The position numbers were made by a program, and so were the translations under genes. The notes under the pieces were generated by a model. The model saw only the letters and a program-made list of their open reading frames with translations. It was not told the origin of the DNA and made no database searches. Shown here in pieces: positions 7,328 through 15,122 of a DNA stretch of 43,385 nucleotides; within the stretch, counting starts at the first letter, position 1; every line of letters begins with the position of its first letter. The stretch lies in contig CAKZRP010000018.1 of NCBI GenBank assembly GCA_937146765.1, positions 1-43,385 on the forward strand. Direction: 5' to 3'. The stretch is from an uncultured Paracoccaceae bacterium. GTDB taxonomy: Bacteria; Pseudomonadota; Alphaproteobacteria; Rhodobacterales; Rhodobacteraceae.

Positions 7328-8668
7328 GTGTCCTGGGACAGCAAGGTGCTTTGGACCGAGGGGCTGTTTTTGCAGCCCCATCATTTTCAGCAGTCCGACC
7401 GCTACATGGAGGCGCAGGTCGCCGGCCTCGCGCGTCGGCTGGTGCCCTATGCCTGGGGGTTTACCGGGGTCGAGATCGACTTCGAAGCGCTGAAGATCGG
7501 CCAGTTCGCTCTCAAGTCCTGTGAAGGCCTGACACATGACGGGGCGGTGTTCAGGGTGCCGATGGCGGATGATCACCCGCCGGCACTGGAGGTGCCCTCG
7601 ACGATCAAGGACTGCGTGGTCTACCTGACCGTGCCACAACGGCGTCAGGGCAGCACCGAGGTCGATCTCACCGGGGCGGAACGATCCGCCAGTCGTTTGC
7701 GTCCGGGGCGGCAGGAAGTGACCGATGTGACTTCGGTCGACCGCAAGCCGGTGCAGCTCGACGTGGGCAAGCTGCGGCTGCAATTCGCCCTCGCTGTCGA
7801 CGATCTGGCCGATCTGCTGGCGATTCCCGTGGCCCGCATCATCGAGGTGCGCGCGGATAAGGAGATCGTTCTGGATCAATCTTTTGTCCCATCTGTTCTG
7901 GATATCCGCGGTGCCGCGCCCCTGCGCGATTTCCTGCGGGAGCTGGAAGGGCTGCTGGCGCATCGGATGGAGGCCCTGTCCGGGCGTCTCTCGGAAGCGG
8001 GCGGCGCGCGCGGGGTGGCCGATGTCTCGGATTTCATGCTGCTGACCACGGTCAACAAGACACTGCCAGTGGTCCGGCACCTGCGCCAGATCGAGAACCT
8101 GCACCCGGAGCGGCTTTTTGCGATGTTTTCGGGGCTGGCAGGGGAGCTTTCTGCCTTCATGAGCACTGACAAGGTGGTGCCGGAGTTTCCGCCCTACACT
8201 CATGACAATCTGAGCGCCTGCTTTGCACCGGTCATTCGGGTGCTGCGACAATACCTCAGCTCGGTGCTGGAGCAGACCGCGATCCCGATCAAGCTGGAAG
8301 CGCGTAAATATGGGATCTCCGTCGGGGTCATCGCCGACCGCAAGCTGATCGGCAACGCCGGTTTCGTGCTGGCGGTGAAGGCGGATGTGCCGGCCGAGGA
8401 TGTGCGGCGTCATTTCTCCGGTCAGGCCAAGATCGGCCCGGTCGAGGAAATCCGCCAGCTGGTCAACTCGGCCTTGCCGGGGATCACCCTGCGTCCCCTG
8501 CCGGTGGCGCCGCGCCAGATCCCCTATCATTCCGGCGTCGTCTACTTCGAGATGGATGCCGACAGCCCCTATTGGGGCAAGATGACCACCTCCGGTGGGA
8601 TCGCCGTGCATGTGTCCGGCCAATACCCGGGGCTCAATATGGAGCTCTGGGCGATCCGCAATGCCTGA
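7328..8668 (+). CDS. tssK: T6SS baseplate protein TssK
   Basis: The 446-residue protein has the typical TssK opening (VLWTEGLFLQPHHFQQSDRY at residues 7-26), a cytoplasmic adaptor that joins the baseplate to the TssL/TssM membrane complex. Length is normal for the family. The C-terminal head region holds PLPVAPRQIPYHSGVVYFEM, typical of the domain that binds TssL. The start is GTG at 7328, preceded by AGGAGAGGAG at about 7312-7320. It lies 28 bp after tagH and 22 bp before tssL in one transcription unit. Confidence 0.96.
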   Translation: MSWDSKVLWTEGLFLQPHHFQQSDRYMEAQVAGLARRLVPYAWGFTGVEIDFEALKIGQFALKSCEGLTHDGAVFRVPMADDHPPALEVPSTIKDCVVYLTVPQRRQGSTEVDLTGAERSASRLRPGRQEVTDVTSVDRKPVQLDVGKLRLQFALAVDDLADLLAIPVARIIEVRADKEIVLDQSFVPSVLDIRGAAPLRDFLRELEGLLAHRMEALSGRLSEAGGARGVADVSDFMLLTTVNKTLPVVRHLRQIENLHPERLFAMFSGLAGELSAFMSTDKVVPEFPPYTHDNLSACFAPVIRVLRQYLSSVLEQTAIPIKLEARKYGISVGVIADRKLIGNAGFVLAVKADVPAEDVRRHFSGQAKIGPVEEIRQLVNSALPGITLRPLPVAPRQIPYHSGVVYFEMDADSPYWGKMTTSGGIAVHVSGQYPGLNMELWAIRNA

Positions 8669-8690
8669 GCGCGGCTGAAGGAGTACTTCG

Positions 8691-10082
8691 ATGGGTGATT
8701 TCGACGATCCCTTTGCAGAGCCGGGTGATTCCGACAAGACGGTGATCCGCCCCAATCCCGGGGGACGGCGTCCGGCCCAGCAGCCCATGCAAACGCCGGG
8801 CGCGGCTGCGCCTCCGACAGGGGGCCAGGCTTTTGGTGTTCCCGCAGGCTCTGCCCCGGCTGCTGCAAGCGCGGGCAAGGCACCGACGGTGGCGCTGACC
8901 GGGATGAACCAGCTCACAGCCTGTGCCACAGCGCTTTTTGCCCTGATCAGCCGGATCCGCAATCGTGCCCAGCACATGGACCCGGACAAGCTGCGGCAGA
9001 GCGTCGTGGGAGAGGTGCGCGCTTTCGAGAACCGCGCATTGCAGGCCGGCATTCCGGCACAGACAGTGAAAGTGGCGCGATACGCGCTCTGCGCGACGCT
9101 GGACGATGTGGTCCTGAACACGCCCTGGGGCGGGCAATCCGCCTGGGGGTTGCAGTCCATGGTTGGGACCTTCCATCGCGAGACGGTGGGGGGCGACCGG
9201 TTCTATGATCTGCTGGCGCGACTGGAGAAGGAACCGGCGGCCAATATCGACATGCTGGAATTCCTCTACATGTGCATGTCTCTTGGCTTTGAGGGTCGGC
9301 TCAGGATCGAACAGGGCGGGCCAGAAAAGCACCTGCAAATCCGGGCGGCTCTGGCGCGGATCATTCGCGGGCAGCGTGGCCAGGTCGAGTGGGAGCTGGC
9401 ACCCCATTGGAAAGGCGTGGTGCGCCCCTTCATCATGCGGTCGGCCTGGCGTCTGGTCTGGGTCTGTGTTGCGGTCGCCGGAGTGCTGCTTGCGGCGCAG
9501 TTTGTGGGTCTGAGCTGGGCCCTGTCCAGTGATACCGAGCGGGTGATCGGCAAGATGCAGACGGTCGAAGCGGGTCCGGTGGCGGAACTGGAACGACGGG
9601 CGCCGCCGCCACCGCCGCCGCCGCCGGTGCCAACCATCGAACAGCAGATCGCCAAAGTGTCCGGATTCCTGGAAAAGGAGATCAGGGACGGTCTGGTTGA
9701 GGTCTTCCCAAAAGGCAACACGCTGACCATCCGTCTGGCGGGATCGGGCATGTTCGGCTCGGGCTCTGACCAGCTCAAATCGGAATTCGACGATCCGATC
9801 GATCGGCTGACCCAGGCGCTGGATGACGAGACCGGCAAGATCATCGTCGTGGGCCATTCCGACAATGTGCCGATCCGCTCTTCCCGCTTTCCGTCCAACA
9901 TGGCCCTCTCCCTGGCGCGGGCGAAATCGGTGATGGCGCGCATGGCAGGCTCGATGAGTGATCCTGCTCGCCTCTCCGCCGAGGGGCGCGCCGATCAGGA
10001 GCCGATCGCGGACAATGCCACCCGTGACGGCCGCGCCAAGAACCGAAGAATTGAAGTCCTGCTGGTGCAGGAGGGACAATAA
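8691..10082 (+). CDS. tssL: T6SS inner-membrane protein TssL with C-terminal OmpA-like domain
   Basis: The 463-residue protein has a Pro/Ala-rich N-terminus, then the DotU/IcmH-type cytoplasmic domain (about residues 65-230: NQLTACATALFALISRIRN, ALCATLDDVVLNTPWG, FLYMCMSLGFEGRLR). One membrane helix follows at about 247-270 (WRLVWVCVAVAGVLLAAQFVG). A short poly-Pro stretch precedes a periplasmic OmpA/MotB domain (VGHSDNVPIRSSRFPSNMALSLARA, ending NRRIEVLL) that should bind peptidoglycan. This is the 'evolved' TssL form, in which the anchor to the cell wall is built in. With no TssJ seen here, that anchor may matter more. The stop overlaps the tssM start (TAATG). Confidence 0.95.
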   Translation: MGDFDDPFAEPGDSDKTVIRPNPGGRRPAQQPMQTPGAAAPPTGGQAFGVPAGSAPAAASAGKAPTVALTGMNQLTACATALFALISRIRNRAQHMDPDKLRQSVVGEVRAFENRALQAGIPAQTVKVARYALCATLDDVVLNTPWGGQSAWGLQSMVGTFHRETVGGDRFYDLLARLEKEPAANIDMLEFLYMCMSLGFEGRLRIEQGGPEKHLQIRAALARIIRGQRGQVEWELAPHWKGVVRPFIMRSAWRLVWVCVAVAGVLLAAQFVGLSWALSSDTERVIGKMQTVEAGPVAELERRAPPPPPPPPVPTIEQQIAKVSGFLEKEIRDGLVEVFPKGNTLTIRLAGSGMFGSGSDQLKSEFDDPIDRLTQALDDETGKIIVVGHSDNVPIRSSRFPSNMALSLARAKSVMARMAGSMSDPARLSAEGRADQEPIADNATRDGRAKNRRIEVLLVQEGQ

Positions 10083-13000
10083 TGATCCGACGCTATATCC
10101 TCCCGCTGTTTCGCTCGATCTATACCGCGCTGATCCTTCTGGCCGTCGCAGTCTCGGCCTGTATCTGGTATTTTGCTCCCTTCATCGGCACGGATGACTG
10201 GCGGCCTTTCGACACCATCACCTCGCGGCTGATCGCGATTGGCATTCTCTGGGTGCTGACGCTGCTGACGCTGCTGCTGATCGCGCTGATCCGGGCGCGT
10301 CGCGAGCGCAGCATGACGGAGGAAATGGCGGAGGCCGTCGACACCTCTGGCGATGATGTGATCGGCGAGGAGCTGGTGGAGCTGAAAGACAAGTTCAAGA
10401 CCGCGCTGACGGAGTTGCGCAAGTCCAAGAACGGCCGCAAGCATCTGAACCAGCTGCCTTGGTACATCATGATCGGGCCGCCGGGTGCGGGCAAGACCAC
10501 GGCGATCGTAAACTCCGGGCTGCAGTTTCCCCTTGCGGACAAACTGGGAAAGGCGGCCATTGGCGGTGTCGGAGGGACGCGCAACTGTGACTGGTGGTTC
10601 ACCAATCAGGCAGTGCTCATCGATACGGCCGGCCGCTATACGACCCAGGAAAGCGATGCCGACACCGATAACGCGGCCTGGATCGGCTTTCTCAACCTGC
10701 TCAAGAAGTACCGCAAGCGGCAACCGATCAACGGCGCCATCATTGCCATTTCACTCTCTGACCTTTCTCTGCAGGACGAGCTGACGCAAAAGGCCCATGC
10801 TACCGCGATCCGCAATCGTCTGGCCGAACTGCGTGAGCGGCTCGGCGTGCGGTTTCCGGTCTATGTAGTCTTTACCAAGGCCGACCTGATCGCAGGGTTC
10901 CAGGAGTATTTCGATACGCTGGGCAAGGAAGAGCGCGAACAGGTCTGGGGCTTTACCCTGCCATTGGCGAAGACCAAGTCCGATGCCGAGCCGATCACCC
11001 GCTTCGACGAGGAGTTTGCCGCGCTGCTTGGCCAGCTCAACGCGCAGCTGCTGGAAAAGATGCAGGCGGAAACCGATCCACAGCGCCGGGCGCTGGTGGC
11101 GGGTTTCCCGTCGCAAGTGGCATCGGTGCGCGGTGTGGCGCGGGACTTCCTCAAGGAAGTTTTCCAGGACAATGCCTATCAGCAACGCCAGATGCTGCGC
11201 GGGGTCTATTTTGCCTCCGGCACGCAAGAGGGCACGCCCATCGACCGGCTGATGCTGGGCATGGCGCAGACCTTCGGCATCGGCCGTCAGGCCATCGGCT
11301 CGGGCAAGGGGTCCGGTCGGTCCTATTTCCTCACCCGCCTGTTTGAAGGGGTGATGTTCCCCGAGGCGGGTCTGGTCTCTTCGGATGACAAGGTCGAACG
11401 CCGGTATCGCTGGGCCCGGCGTATCGCTGTGACAGCCACCGTGCTGGTGACGCTGGCAATGGGGGGGGTTTGGGTCAATTCCTTCCTGAAAAACAAGGCG
11501 ATGGTCGCAGAGGCCAATACCCAGGTCGAACAGTATCAGGCGGCAGCGGCGGCTTTGGCTCCGAGCCCGGTAGGCGACAGCGATCTTGTGCCCGTGGTGG
11601 CGGCGCTCAACCTGTTGCGGGATCTGCCTGGCAATCCCGTGCTCTCCACTCCGGATCCCGAGATCTCCGAGACCTACGGGCTTTATCAAGGCGAAGTGTT
11701 GGGGACCCAGGGGGCGCAGACCTATCGCTCCGCCCTCAATCGGCGCTTTCTGCCACGGCTTCTGGTTCGGCTGGAGGAGCAGATCGCGTCCAGCATGAAC
11801 AATGTGGATACCCTCTATGAGACCTTGAAAATCTACCTGATGCTGGGCCTGCAGGGGCCCATGAACCCGGATCTGGTGACCGAATTCCTGAACAAGGATT
11901 GGGAAGAGGTCACCTATTCCGGGGTGGTGCGACAACAACTGCGGGCGGATCTCAATGATCATCTCACCGCGCTATTGTCACAACCGATGCAGGAGATTGC
12001 CCTGAATGGGGATCTCATCGCTCAGGCGCGGGGCGTTCTGGCGGAAATGCCGATGTCGCAACGTGTCTACTCCGGCATCATCAACGCGCAAAGCGCAACC
12101 GAGCTGCCGAAGTGGCGGCTGACGGATGTGGGCGGACCGGAAATCACCCGTGTGATGACCCGCAGTTCCGGCAAGCCGATGTCCGAGGGGATCGAGGGCA
12201 TCTACACCTACAATGGCTTCAACAACGTCTTTCTCAACGAGGCCGTCAGCGTCTCCAAACGGGTGCAGAACGAAGCTTGGGTTCTCGGAGACAGCAGTGA
12301 TGAAGCCCAGAGCGAGGCTGCTCTCCTGTCGTTGAGCCGTGACGTGCTGGACCTCTACTACAATGATTTTATTGGGCGGTATGATGATCTTCTGGGGGAT
12401 CTGGACGTCATTCCGCTGCAATCCCTCACACAGGCGGTTGATGTGACGCGCGTGCTGTCCGGCGCCAGCTCTCCGCTCGAGAACGTGCTGAAGGCCGTGT
12501 CGCAAGAGACCAAGCTGACCGAAACACGGTCCCTGGTGGATACGACCTCCCTGAACGAAGGTCTCAATCAGGTGGCAAATGTGGAAGCGCGCTCGAACCT
12601 GTCGATTCAGGCGCAAATCCTTCTGGAGGCCCTGATGAAGACCGGTCCGGCCCAGAATGGTCAGCCGCAGTTGCCGCCGGGCGGGTTCGTGGAGAACCGG
12701 TTTGCCTGGTTGCATCAATTGGTAGAGGCGCAGGATGGCCAGCCGTCGCAGCTGGACGGGTTGATGGGACTTCTGCTCACCGTCTACCAGGAACTGAACA
12801 AGATGACGATCAGTGGTATCTCTTCCGGCGGAGCGAGCAGCCAGGCGCTGATCCAGTTCCAGCAAGCGGCCAGCCAGTTTGAAGGGCCGATGCAGCGTTG
12901 GGCCAAGCAGATCACCGTGGGGTCCTCCGGGATCACCTCCGAAGGCACGAGGGCCTCGATCAATGCGGCCTGGCAATCTGATGTGCTGCCTTTCTGCACC

Positions 13001-13657
13001 CAGGCCCTGGACAACCGGTATCCGTTCAACCGCTCCGCCCCGGCGGATGTGGCGATGGCGGATTTCGCGAAACTCTTCTCGCCGGGCGGACTTATTGATG
13101 GGTTCTTTGCCCAGAATCTGGCGCAATATGTGGATACCGGCACAAATCCCTGGAGCTTCAAGGCGGCAGGGGCCGGTGCGGACCTGGGTATCAGCCAGGC
13201 GGTTTTGACCCAGATGCAATTTGCCGCCGAGATCCGGGACGCGTTCTTTGCCTCCGGTGCAACGCCTCTGGTGCCTTTCCAGATCACACCGAAGGCGCTG
13301 GACCCGACCGCCAAGGAAATGATCCTCGAGATCGACGGCACCACGGTCGAGTTCAATCACAAGATGGGCCAGCCGACGCCGGTCGCGGTCACCTGGCCGG
13401 GATCGGTGGGTCTCGCGCGGATCACCCTCAACCCGCAGCGGCGCGACAGCGAGAACGTCTTGTCCAAGGACGGACCCTGGGCCTGGTTCCGCCTGCTCGA
13501 TGCGGCGGAGGTGCGGCGCACCAATGCGGTGGATCGGCGTCGTGTGAACTTCACGGTCGGCGGACGTCTGGCGCTCTATGAGCTGCAGGCCGGATCGGCG
13601 GTCAATCCTTTCGCCTTGCCCGCCATGGCCAAATTCTCCTGCCCGAAGTCGATGTGA
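10082..13657 (+). CDS. tssM: T6SS membrane-complex protein TssM (IcmF)
   Basis: The 1191-residue protein has two N-terminal membrane helices (about residues 5-28 and 45-70), a cytoplasmic NTPase-like domain with an intact Walker A (GPPGAGKTT, residues 132-140) and DTAGRY nearby, and a third membrane helix near 445-465 (VTATVLVTLAMGGVWV). A large periplasmic part ends with a beta-rich domain (WPGSVGLARITL, GPWAWFRLLDAAEV). TssM forms the inner-membrane channel with TssL and reaches towards the outer membrane. Length is usual for IcmF family members. It begins inside the tssL stop codon and ends on the start of tagF, so the three are translated as a coupled set. Confidence 0.96.
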   Translation: MIRRYILPLFRSIYTALILLAVAVSACIWYFAPFIGTDDWRPFDTITSRLIAIGILWVLTLLTLLLIALIRARRERSMTEEMAEAVDTSGDDVIGEELVELKDKFKTALTELRKSKNGRKHLNQLPWYIMIGPPGAGKTTAIVNSGLQFPLADKLGKAAIGGVGGTRNCDWWFTNQAVLIDTAGRYTTQESDADTDNAAWIGFLNLLKKYRKRQPINGAIIAISLSDLSLQDELTQKAHATAIRNRLAELRERLGVRFPVYVVFTKADLIAGFQEYFDTLGKEEREQVWGFTLPLAKTKSDAEPITRFDEEFAALLGQLNAQLLEKMQAETDPQRRALVAGFPSQVASVRGVARDFLKEVFQDNAYQQRQMLRGVYFASGTQEGTPIDRLMLGMAQTFGIGRQAIGSGKGSGRSYFLTRLFEGVMFPEAGLVSSDDKVERRYRWARRIAVTATVLVTLAMGGVWVNSFLKNKAMVAEANTQVEQYQAAAAALAPSPVGDSDLVPVVAALNLLRDLPGNPVLSTPDPEISETYGLYQGEVLGTQGAQTYRSALNRRFLPRLLVRLEEQIASSMNNVDTLYETLKIYLMLGLQGPMNPDLVTEFLNKDWEEVTYSGVVRQQLRADLNDHLTALLSQPMQEIALNGDLIAQARGVLAEMPMSQRVYSGIINAQSATELPKWRLTDVGGPEITRVMTRSSGKPMSEGIEGIYTYNGFNNVFLNEAVSVSKRVQNEAWVLGDSSDEAQSEAALLSLSRDVLDLYYNDFIGRYDDLLGDLDVIPLQSLTQAVDVTRVLSGASSPLENVLKAVSQETKLTETRSLVDTTSLNEGLNQVANVEARSNLSIQAQILLEALMKTGPAQNGQPQLPPGGFVENRFAWLHQLVEAQDGQPSQLDGLMGLLLTVYQELNKMTISGISSGGASSQALIQFQQAASQFEGPMQRWAKQITVGSSGITSEGTRASINAAWQSDVLPFCTQALDNRYPFNRSAPADVAMADFAKLFSPGGLIDGFFAQNLAQYVDTGTNPWSFKAAGAGADLGISQAVLTQMQFAAEIRDAFFASGATPLVPFQITPKALDPTAKEMILEIDGTTVEFNHKMGQPTPVAVTWPGSVGLARITLNPQRRDSENVLSKDGPWAWFRLLDAAEVRRTNAVDRRRVNFTVGGRLALYELQAGSAVNPFALPAMAKFSCPKSM

Positions 13658-14340
13658 TGGCGGTGGGGTTCGGAGCCTATGGCAAGATGCCGACTGTCGG
13701 AGATTTCTTCCGGCTGACTCCTCCGGCGGGTTTTGTGAAGGTCTGGGATGGCTGGGTTCAATCCGTCATGACTCTCGGGCAGGCGACTTACGGCCCCTAT
13801 TTCGACAGTCACTACATGTCGGCACCGATCTGGCGTTTCACCCTGCCGGCCGGTGTGGCCGGGGCGCAAAAAGTCACAGGAGTCCTGATGCCCTCGGTGG
13901 ATCGGGTGGGGCGCAGATTTCCGCTGACCCTGGTCACGGCGCTGCCGACTCCCGGTCCTGCGGCCTTTGACCATCTGAGCGATACGGCTATGTTCGAAAA
14001 GCTGGAGGATATTGCCCTCGATTGCCTCGAGGACAGTATGGATCAAGTCCGATTGACCGAGTTGCTGGCGCGGGTGCCGGTGCCTGACATGCGCGCTGTC
14101 GCGCCCTTGCGGGGACAAGACGACTGCATCGTCCTGACCGGGGTCGGGGAGGTTGCGCATCTGTCCCTTACTGTCGCGAGCGGGTTGCTTGAACGGGAAG
14201 GTCGGGATCTTGGCCTTTGGTCTGCGGTTCTGGATGGAAAACCGCGCATGCTGGCCTGCAAGGGTCTACCGAGCGGTGCGCAGGCCATGGGGCTATTTGA
14301 CCTTGGTGCGAGTATTTGGAGAGAGGCCCGTCCGTTATGA
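13657..14340 (+). CDS. tagF: T6SS-associated protein TagF
   Basis: This protein of about 227 residues has the TagF N-terminal signature (GFGAYGKMPTVGDFFR near the start, then WDGWVQSVM, APIWRFTLPAG, GVLMPSVDRVGRRFPLTL). TagF is a post-translational repressor of T6SS firing; in Pseudomonas it acts on Fha, and in Agrobacterium a TagF-PppA fusion has been described. Here tagF overlaps the phosphatase gene by 4 bp (ATGA), so the two are separate but tightly coupled, matching the fusion seen elsewhere. Start choice: ATG 13657 overlaps the tssM stop (TGATG); a GTG at 13654 directly before it is the alternative. No catalytic motif is visible. Confidence 0.92.
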   Translation: MAVGFGAYGKMPTVGDFFRLTPPAGFVKVWDGWVQSVMTLGQATYGPYFDSHYMSAPIWRFTLPAGVAGAQKVTGVLMPSVDRVGRRFPLTLVTALPTPGPAAFDHLSDTAMFEKLEDIALDCLEDSMDQVRLTELLARVPVPDMRAVAPLRGQDDCIVLTGVGEVAHLSLTVASGLLEREGRDLGLWSAVLDGKPRMLACKGLPSGAQAMGLFDLGASIWREARPL

Positions 14341-15059
14341 CAGAGATGCGCAATACCCGCTATATCGCCCAGACCCATACAGGATTGGTGCGCAAGGCAA
14401 ATGAGGATTCCATCCTGGCATTGCCGGACCACGAGATCTGGTTGGTGTCCGACGGAATGGGGGGGCATGACGCAGGCGATTATGCCAGTCGGCTGATCGC
14501 GGACATGGTTGCGACCATTCCCCAGGGCCTGGACCCCGCCTCGAAGATGCACGCGCTGCGGGACGCGATCCATGGCGCGCACCGGGCTATCCAGGCGGAA
14601 GCCGCAAGTCGAGGCGGAGCGACAATTGGGGCGACCGTGGCCGCCCTGGTGGTCAGCAGCGGGCACTTCCTCTGCCTCTGGGCAGGCGACAGCCGGATCT
14701 ACCGCTTGCGGGCTGGGCATATCGAACTTCTGACGACAGATCACTCCGCGGTGGCAGAATATGTTCTGGCTGGAAAGATGAGCTGGGATGAAGCCGACCA
14801 GCATCCTCAGTCCAATGCGATCACCCGGGCCGTTGGCATCGACGGTGGTCTCACCCTGGATAAGGTGCGTGGGGAAACCGCGCATGGAGACCGCTTTCTG
14901 ATCTGCTCCGACGGGCTGACCAAATACGCAACCTTTTCCATGCTCGAGGAGGCCCTGTCCAATACACCACTGGAAACCCTGGGCGATCGGCTGATCCAGA
15001 CCGCGCTGACCGGCGGCGGCGCGGACAATATTTCTGTTATCGTGGTGGACGTGCTCTGA
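14337..15059 (+). CDS. pppA: PP2C-family Ser/Thr phosphatase PppA (T6SS)
   Basis: The 240-residue protein is a complete bacterial PP2C (Stp1-like) phosphatase: VRKANEDS (residues 18-25), VSDGMGGHDAG with metal-binding Asp39, ATIGATVAALV, WAGDSRIYRLR, ICSDGL, and GADNISVIVVDV at the end. These supply the acidic metal ligands. In T6SS loci PppA removes the phosphate that PpkA puts on the FHA protein and so turns secretion down. The ATG at 14337 overlaps the tagF stop (ATGA); an upstream ATG at 14316 would add 7 residues inside tagF and is less likely. It is the last gene of the + strand T6SS operon. Confidence 0.93.
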   Translation: MTEMRNTRYIAQTHTGLVRKANEDSILALPDHEIWLVSDGMGGHDAGDYASRLIADMVATIPQGLDPASKMHALRDAIHGAHRAIQAEAASRGGATIGATVAALVVSSGHFLCLWAGDSRIYRLRAGHIELLTTDHSAVAEYVLAGKMSWDEADQHPQSNAITRAVGIDGGLTLDKVRGETAHGDRFLICSDGLTKYATFSMLEEALSNTPLETLGDRLIQTALTGGGADNISVIVVDVL

Positions 15060-15063
15060 CAGG

Positions 15064-15092
15064 CCAACGGTCGGGAAGAACCAGACCGTTGG
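15064..15092. terminator. Hairpin between convergent pppA and ppkA
   Basis: CCAACGGTC (15064-15072) and GACCGTTGG (15084-15092) form a perfect 9-bp stem with an 11-base loop, five bases after the pppA stop and before the convergent ppkA end. There is no clear T-run on either side, so it may be a weak or Rho-assisted end. A second small stem GCAGGT-CAA-ACCTGC follows at 15103-15117. Confidence 0.55.
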
Positions 15093-15122
15093 AAGTCTGA
15101 AGGCAGGTCAAACCTGCGAGCG

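Noticed and set aside
7232..10079. Long - strand open frames opposite tssK and tssL
   Set aside because: Antisense shadows of two well-identified genes, with composition typical of reversed coding DNA.
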